This document shows, one piece after another, positions 11,301 to 20,600 of a stretch of 64,000 bases of DNA (its first letter is position 1; each line of letters begins with the position of its first letter). A program made the position numbers and the translations under genes. The DNA comes from Heliopora coerulea. Lineage: Eukaryota; Cnidaria; Anthozoa; Scleralcyonacea; Helioporidae. The stretch lies in assembly GCA_030142905.1 (NCBI GenBank), contig JASJOG010000067.1, positions 1,054,001 to 1,118,000 on the forward strand, given 5' to 3'. The notes below the pieces were generated by a model. It saw nothing but the letters and a program-made list of their open reading frames with translations. It was not told where the DNA came from and did no database searches.

Positions 11301-14300
11301 AGGCAAAGCAAGGCGTGCGAATGCATTCCTGTATCGGCTAGTACAGCAACTTGTTACAAGGTGGCGGCAAGTTCGTTAAAACATGCGCAATTCTGGCCGT
11401 AGGACGCTTTAAAAGACTACAGAACTACATGTGGGCTAACAAGGGTCAGAAAAGAAAATAATCTCTGTTTCACAAAAATTTAAGTATTGACACTTTGTCA
11501 AGCGGTCGTCAGGACGACATTCCTCGAGTAGTAAAATGGTCTGGTATTAAATAGAGTAAAACGAATATTTTTAAAACAATTTTTATGTATAATTTATACA
11601 TTTGACGAAGAGACAGGTCCCCGAAACGTACGTTTTTCTTTTCCTTAATAAAGTTTTTTTGAAGATATATATGTAATATTTAAAAACCGAGCAGGAGTGC
11701 TTTATCGGGATTAAAAACACGAGGCGATAGCCGAGTGTTTTAGATCTCGATAAAGCAAGAACTGCGAGTTTTTTAGATATCTTCTAAAATGAACCTCCTA
11801 ATATGCTAATTCGTCATGAAAGGTTGGAAATTTGTCTTCTGTAAGCCGAAAGAAATGAACTTCTTTACGTATAAAGTTACATGTGTCTTTATCACAATAA
11901 CACGGTTATGATTTTCTTTTATATTTTTCTCATGAACTCTTAATGAATTTTAGAAATATAAATATAAAATATATAAATAAAGAAAGAATATATATACAGT
12001 ATGTATTTGTATGTATTTATATATTTTATATTTTTATATACTACGAAAAAGAATTGGCCAAATGGCACCCCTCTTAGGCCAAAAACTCTTCACAACGGCC
12101 TGTACAAGAAACGAACGATAAATGTTACATCACTCACATTTTTCACAATATGTCCCATTCCATCCAGGCATGCACTCACACTTTCCAGTCACGTGATCAC
12201 ATGTGGCGTCATTTTTGCATCGACATTCCTCCCCACAATCCGTGCCATATCGCCCAGACTGACAAGCTAGAAAAGAGTTAAAAACCGTTACTAAAAACTA
12301 AGATTTTATTCTTAGGTGAAAATTATACAGTCCTGGTTTCATAAAGGCGATAGTATAAAATTTGAATAGCAGAAATATTACCTCTGGTACGTACTTATTT
12401 TTACGAAACTGCACGTAAGAAAGTATTTAATTTTTAATAAAGTAATATACTGGACTCTCAGCCGCTTATGTTAGGTTCTTGTCAGACAAAAACAGTCCCT
12501 GGAGCGACTTTTTTGTGGAAAATTGAACAGCCAAACATGCCTTTTTATCCAAGAGCGCATAAGATAAATGAAAAAGGTACAGCACGCATGACGTTATCCA
12601 CCAAGTGGGAATTAGGCTCTAGTGAAAAACAATGTATAAACGGTTTACCCATAAAAAACATTTCTATAGGCAGATGAACGACTTTTTGGCGAGAGTTCAT
12701 AGTGATGAACAAATCCGTGAGGTCTTTTCAGCTCTGAAAGAAGAGTATCCGATCTGGTAGTAAATGTTGTGACAGAGATTTGTCATTTGTGAGCCTATTG
12801 TTTCATGGTAGAGTCTAATCTTGCGATTCTGTTCATGAAACTGGTGGAATAAGTGTTTGTTTGTTAACGAGTTTGATATTGAAACATATTAAGGCTTAAG
12901 GCCTAGTTTTCACTAGAGACATAAGCATCAACATAAAGATATACACAAGCTTAGGAGGTACTTCATGGTAGGTAAATCGTTTTGTACTGAGGAAGTGCAA
13001 AGAGTTCAGTTGACGATGAAGTGCTAACTGCACATGCGTATGTCGGTAAGCTTATACTCACGTTGCTAGTGTAAATCAGGGGTGGCGCCATAGGGAGCTA
13101 CGGTCCCCCCGTCGGGGGAAAAATCAAGAATTTGTCGAGGAGTTGTCACTGATGATAACTCATTTATATATTGTACAAACTATGTGTACTTGTTATTGAT
13201 TTAGCCAAGAAAGAAAAGAGACTCTTGTCTTCATATCAAATCTAAAAGTAAACTGTTTCTAGTCAGTTGTTGCGATTATTCTGGCGAAAAATAGCATGTT
13301 TTTAACCATGAAATAAGGAAATTGTAAAGGGGGAGTGGTCCCGCTACGCCGGTTTAGCCCCCTTCTCGGGGACGTTAGCCTCTGAGTCGGGGAATTCCTG
13401 GCACCATTCCTGATGTAAACTAGGCCTAAGGTTGAGGAAACCACCTTGAAGTTTGTAGCTTAGGAAGACGAAGAGTATCTCTTGATAAATTTATTACTAT
13501 AATTATTCTTTATATTGTTCTCATTGTTTTTATAGTAATTGTTGTTGCTATTATTTTCATACTACTTACGTTGATCGCAGTGTATCCCTCGCCATCCAGG
13601 GGACTCGTGACAATTACATGAGCCATTCACGTGAACACATGGTGCATTGTTCTTACAAAGACATTTCTGATCACAACTGAGACCAAAGAAACCTTCGACA
13701 CACTCTGTAAAATGTTTAGAAAAGAAGAACAGCAGAGTGCATGACTGTTAAATCTATAATTCAGTACTTAGTAAATATTACGATCGTGAAACATTACGCA
13801 AATGCCAACGATCTGGAACAGCTGACATTCCTTTAAAAGCTATGGCCCTTGTGAATTGACTGTGAACTGACCCTTAAAGTCTAGATGAACTTTAGGTCAA
13901 GGTTCGTTGAACCCCAGATTGGGATCTAACCCTCAACCTTTTGATGACCGGTGAAACGCTCTAACAAAACTCATCGGTTAACCATTAGCTATATAGACGA
14001 AATAAGTTTGTCGTACTTTGTTCACATCTATTCCCAATGTACCCACTGTCACAAAAACACTCTCCGGAGGCAACATCGCATGAACCTCGATCTGAGCAAG
14101 CACATTTCTTCTTGCAATCTTTACCATATAAACCTTTAGCACATACTGAAAGAGAAATTACAAATTAGAAAAAAGGAAGGAAGGAAGGAAGGAAAGAAGA
14201 AAAAAAAGAAGGGAGGAAAGATGGAAGGAAAGAAGGAAGGAAGGAAGGAAGGAAGGAAGGAAGGAAGGAATGATTGAATGAAAAATTTCGTTCAAGTGTC

Positions 14301-17300
14301 AATGTATTTAGGACACTGTTTAAACTAAAAATTAAAATGTTACCACCTAAATTTTATTAAAGTTTAACAGATCGTTAACATATTTTAATTTCTCTATTTT
14401 CACATGCCGTAAACGTTCAAAATACTAAGTAGAACGCAGAATGCAATCTCTACAACTATTATCTAGCAGGATATCAACATCCTAATATCCTAATGTTTCT
14501 CTTAAAAGACTTTATACTGGATTGAATCCACACAATCACGTTCAGGACAGCTGGAGACAGTTTTTACCTTCACGTCCACTGCACTTGTCGTTGATGTAGC
14601 CAGGTTTGCAACTGCATTGACCAGTTATAGCATGGCATCTGGTAAATACATCAAATTTAGGTTGTGAGATGGTATGCATGGCAGGCGGCAAGATATCATA
14701 ATTTGTTGCGCAAAGCTTTTCTAGTCGGCATAAGAGGTTGACAAGCGAGCATTAAACGAGGTAAAACAATTCAGTTGACACCTACCTCAATGTTGTGTTA
14801 CGTTGGCAAGTACAAACATTTGTACAGTTGGTTCCATAAGTTGAGTTTTCACATTCTGGTTAAACGAGAAAGTGTTTTATCAAGTGAGAAATGTAAATAC
14901 TCGAAATGTTAGTGTCTCGTATCCTAAATTCCGCGCTTTCCTGACCCTTTTGCCTTTTTGCACGTCGTTTAATGCTGCCTACATGACACTCTATCCCTCT
15001 TTTGGATTTATTTATTTATTTATTTATTTATTTAAGATTATTTATGCACGGTAGCCATTCAGCACACTAAGCTGTTTTTCAATGGGCCGTGCTTTGATCT
15101 AAAAATCTATTAAATTACAAAAAGTTGCAAAGCCTACATACTAATCAGCTTCACCCTATAATAACTACTTTATTTACAACCTATCAATAAACTAATTATA
15201 TTACAAATTACCGATTATTAATAATATATACAAACATAACTAACAATTAACATCATACAAGTGTTTAGAATCCACACAAGCCCAAATTCATGCAGTTCAA
15301 ACAAGTGTCGTCTTGAAATGTCTTGGACAATCTTAGAGCCATTATCAATTATTGTTTTCTAAATTTTGAAAATAGTGATCAATTAGATTTTTAAATCTTG
15401 TCGTAGACAGAGTTTGATACTCAGAAACTATATCGCGAGGCAATTTGTTCCATGCAGCCGCTGACCTATATGAGAAGGACCTTTTCATGAAATCTGTATT
15501 AGGTTTATTTAAGTGAAGTTTTCGATCGTTGCTTCTTAGGTGATACATAACATTATTTCTGATATTAAACATTTCAGATATATATTCTGGTAATTGTCCT
15601 TGTAGTGCTTTAAAAGTAATGTTTACTTCCCGTTTCTTTAATTTCGATTTCTAATTACACCTTCCTCCAAATCAATATTTCTGGCTTATCAGTTTGCCCG
15701 TTCCACTATGTGTTAAAAGATAGAAGGGCAAACACCCATAGAAAATTAACAGCCTACATTACGCAACAAAAACTAAAGAAAAGAAAGAAAAAAGGAAGAA
15801 AAGAGAAAGAAAGTAAGAAAGTAAGGAAGACGAGAAGGAAGGTAGGATGAAAGTAAAAATCAAGCAAGGAAGGAAATAAAGAAGGAAGGAAGGAAGGAAG
15901 GAACGAACGAACGAACGAATGAACGAACGAGCGAGGATTGAAGGACAGACAGACAAACATAACGGACAAAGAATAATAAGTATATAAACCTACTTCTCTC
16001 ACAGTACTCTCCTTGCCATTCGCCAGTACACTTGCAGCTACCATCAGATTTGTTACAAACAGCCTCATTTTCACATTTACATTTGTGTTTACATTTCTTC
16101 CCATAAAACCTAAATTAAAACGACCCTTATATAGTAAGTAGTATGTAACTGTAGTAGGCTCCCAGTTTGCGTGGCGGTAATGCATTCTGGAGTTGAACAG
16201 TAGTCACGCGATTAAATATCACAATAGTAGTCACAATACTAGATCACAATAATAGTCAAAAATGATGGGAAATTAAGGCTTCATATCTGGTGACGTTAGG
16301 AAGAGATTTCGAGGGGTATAAAAAGAATGTAAGTAGAACTGTAGTTAAGAAAAAAGTTTAAATAAAAGGTCCTTGTGTAGGACACTTAAGTAAGATGAAC
16401 ATACCCGTTAGGACAAGGCTGATCACATGATATTCCAACCCAACCAGCAAGGCAGTCACATGACCCATCTTCAACCGAACAATTGGCATTGTTACGACAA
16501 CTACATTCACCATGACAACGAGGACCAAAGGTATTTTGCAGACAGCGGTGTTCACAATAAGTGCCATTGAAACCAGGAAGACAACTATAAGAACATACAC
16601 CAATTTATTGAATTTCTTCTTATTAATCGTAGAAATATTGTACTGTTCTCGTTGGAGACTATATCGTTACTTAGCATCAAAACAAAAACATGCTTTTTTG
16701 CAGGTTTGATATTTCCTTAATACAGTTATATTTTATCCATGTATAAAGGAAGAAACAAACTCAGAACAATAACGCCATCTTGATAACTCAAGATATGAGC
16801 TAAAATCAGGAGAATTGCAACGAAATTGTGATTTTCGTCTTTATTTCAAAGACATCATCGGACAGACTAATTTGAAATAAAGACGAAAATCACAATTTCG
16901 TTGTAATTCTCTTGATTTTAACTCATATCTTGAGTTACCAAGATGGCATTATTGTTCGAAGTTTGTTTCTTCCTTTATTTGCTAAAGTTGTCGGCTGGTT
17001 CTGGATTATCCATGTATAATGGCATGCTGAGACAGCTTACGGAGTAAACCGAGGAGGTTGTGATTCGCACGTGAAATAATTTGATTGTTTCAATTTCACG
17101 TTTGAAATCCACGTTGATGTATGTGATGTGGCGTTCTTATTAAATTCTCGTACATTTGCGTTCCAATTTAACTACTATGTTTAACTAGTGGAGTCTACAT
17201 TGGTGGACACGACCAGAAATTACCTGCATTCCCCCGTAAATGGATTACATATTCCTTGATTGGCGGTGCAATTACAAGCTATACGACAGTTATCCTCTGC

Positions 17301-17578
17301 CATCCCACTCTCACACGTATGTTCACAAAATCTCCCTGTATATCCTTGAGTACAATTGCACTGTCCAGTGTCTATTGCACATTTTGCATTATTCTGACAT
17401 TTGCACTGGAAAGTACAGTTGGGACCATATGTGTTGTTAGTGCATGGATATTGACATCTACATTGAAATGGAAAAGAACGTTGGCTTTGTTATAGTATTT
17501 TTATCTTATATTACTAATTTAGCACAGTTCATTACAGAACATTACTAATTTATCACAGTTACAATATATTAATATATA

Positions 17579-17626
<48 letters not shown>

Positions 17627-20600
17627 GTATATGTATATGTACATTTATATGTATATGTATATGCATGTGCATATGCATATGTGTATGCGTATGTATATGC
17701 ATACCCATTTTCCATTAATTTTCTAGATTTAAACAGAATTCACCTGCTGCCGATGTACCCGTCGAGACAAAGACATTTTCCAGTTTCGTGATGACAAGGT
17801 GCGTCATTTGAACAATCACAAAGACGAGAACATCTTTCTCCATAAGAACCTTTGGGACATTTGTCGGAGCAAACTATGCCCTAACCAATGAAATAGAACA
17901 CTGATAAATCGCAAGCAAAAAATTTTTTATCAAAAAGTCACAAGAAACTTCATGAATTTTTTTCACCCTCGCCTATACGAAGTTATAAGCTCTCGCGCGG
18001 CTGTTTACTCTTACAAAAATTTCACAGGCAATTTCACATATCACAATACAGTAATATTTCATATGTGAATTGTTTCAATTCCATATGTAAAATTGATTTG
18101 AATCTTCCATTTCATATTTGACATACACCAAAATTTCACAGGTGAAAGTTTGAACCAAGTTCATTTCACATGTAAATTTGGTATTTCATATGTGAAAACG
18201 CTCCCATTTCATATGTGGAACGAAAATTTCGTGTGTGAAAATGTTCTAATTCCCTATGTTTTTTCACAAGTGAAGTGGCATGTGAAACTTTCGTAAGGGT
18301 GAAGATTAGAGAGAGACAATTCTCTATTCAAACTATTTGGGTCAAGATATAATTGTTCAGTTGTTTTTAAGCTATGATATATTAACTAACGAATAAACCC
18401 TACAACTGACTAATTAGAGTATAAAACCATTGACCCAAATCCTGAGGTCTAGTCTCGTTAGAAATTCGACCAGCCGATTTCCAAATACGTTCTTACTGCA
18501 TCAAAATTTACGCCGCGTAGACTACTTTCAAGCACTTCAAGCTAACGAGTGTAGACTCCTTTTATAACAAATGTAAGCGATAGAAGAATAATATTTATTG
18601 AACAACGTTTCGATGTCATTTTAACATCATTATCAAGTTCTCGTAACGTAAAATTACAAGCGGGTTGATTTATACAGAGCTGATGACGTAAAACACAATG
18701 ATGTTAAGATGTGATCGAAACGCCGTTCAATAAATATTATTCTTCTATCGCTTGCAATTGCTATAAAATGTTTTTTCAAAAACTTCCTTAATTGAAAGTA
18801 GACTTATTCTTAATTTCACCGTGACTAAAATTTCATATTGTGAATTCACATGTGAAAAATTTCTATGGAATCGGAACATTTTCACGTTTGAAATACATTA
18901 TTATATACATTACAAATATTATCAAATATATTATTAATATTTTTATAAGTGAAATGACTCGTGAAATTTTCGTAAGGAATCTTCACGTATTCTTGGCGAA
19001 GATCAAAATCCCAACGGCAATGTTGCATAAAAGCTGTTCCCATTTATTTTTGCAACGGTAACAGAGCAAGTCAGTAAGCCCCCTGTAAGTACGCTGGATA
19101 CAAGTGTATTTAGTAGGTCATACATTATTACTATTGCAGTGGTCATAATCTACATTTGATATTGCTTACAGTCCATCCCTTTCGACAGGAGCAGCTGCCA
19201 TCGATATAACTGCAGTTACCTCCATTCTGACATTGACATTTCTCTTTACAATCGGTGCCAAAAAAACCTGTGGGACATTGATCTGCACACCTAAGAATAT
19301 AGAAATATCGTTAGTGCTGATAGTAAAAAGAGTAGGTCAGAAAGAACGGAGTAATTGGTTGCCAGAAGTTGCGTATTTACGTGAGAACCTGAATGCCGAG
19401 GGTCTTATCTATGAAAAGATTAAATGCAACTGTAGAGTAAGAAGACTGATGGAACAACATAAGTTGAGGTAACCAGCCTCTGAGGAGTGTCCTATCTAGG
19501 TGAAATACTGAGTGCTACTGTAGTGTGAGAAGACTGAGGGAACAACATAAGTTGAGGTAACCAACCTCTGAGGAGTCTCCTGTCTAGGTAAAAGACTGAG
19601 TATTACTGTAGTGTCCTATCTAGGTTAAAGAAAGAGTTTTACTGTAGTGTGAGAAGACTTTGAGCACTTTTCATTTGAATGGCTAGACCGTTCATTGCAG
19701 TCAGTTTTGAACAGGAAAAGGCTAATTCCAGTACTGACAGTTGCCAGAGGGAAATGTATGTCAAGAAGGGACTTCTCAGTTCATTTATCCTGTAATCTGC
19801 TTGTAACAGTTTACATGTAACTGTAACGAATATCCTACCTTGTTCCATTATATCCAGTCTTACAAAAACACTTCCCGCTCTTAACATCACAAGCTTTCAA
19901 CACGTTCCTTTCTTTACAGTCGCATGTTTTGCTGCAGTTCTTGCCGTAGGATCCAGGTGAACAAGACTCGCCACAATGAGTTCCTGTCCATCCTTCCAAA
20001 CACTCACATGTTCCTTCTTTTGAATCACATTTGGCGTTGTTCTGACACTTACAGTCATGGACACAACTAGCACCATACTTATGCGAGGGACATTCTGAAT
20101 TGATAGGAAAAACGTGCAAGTTCTGCAGTTGATATGACAGTTTTGGTGGGGCTGATGTATTTTCTTAGGGAAATATTATTTTTAACTGCATCATGGCTTA
20201 ACGGTTCTGTTTCTCTTCTACCAATAATTTCTTTCAAGAAAAAATTTTAATTGGGGTTTTCCCCCAAATCAATCCTACCTAAAGTCAATGACAATGCGAA
20301 TCTTTGTTTGTCACAAAGGCAAGTGAAACCAAAATGTTTAAACCAGTTCGTCTTTGATTTTTCTGCAGTCTTTTCAACTCATGTTTAAACTAACTCGGTT
20401 TTTAGCTGAACGAGTTTTTATATTTCAGAATCATCCTCAGAGATACATGAACAGAAATTTTTCATGATGATCTGACACTGCTGAAGTCACCTGAGAAATG
20501 TTGAATCGAGCGAGTTTTTACATCTGTGGAAAAAGAAACTTGAGTTTTTATATCTGTAGCAACTTTTTTCAGAGTTATTTTTCTTCCATTAGGATTACGG

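Noticed and set aside
15754..16185. 143-codon frame on -
   Set aside because: Combines part of an EGF exon read in another frame with a purine tract; no domain remains.
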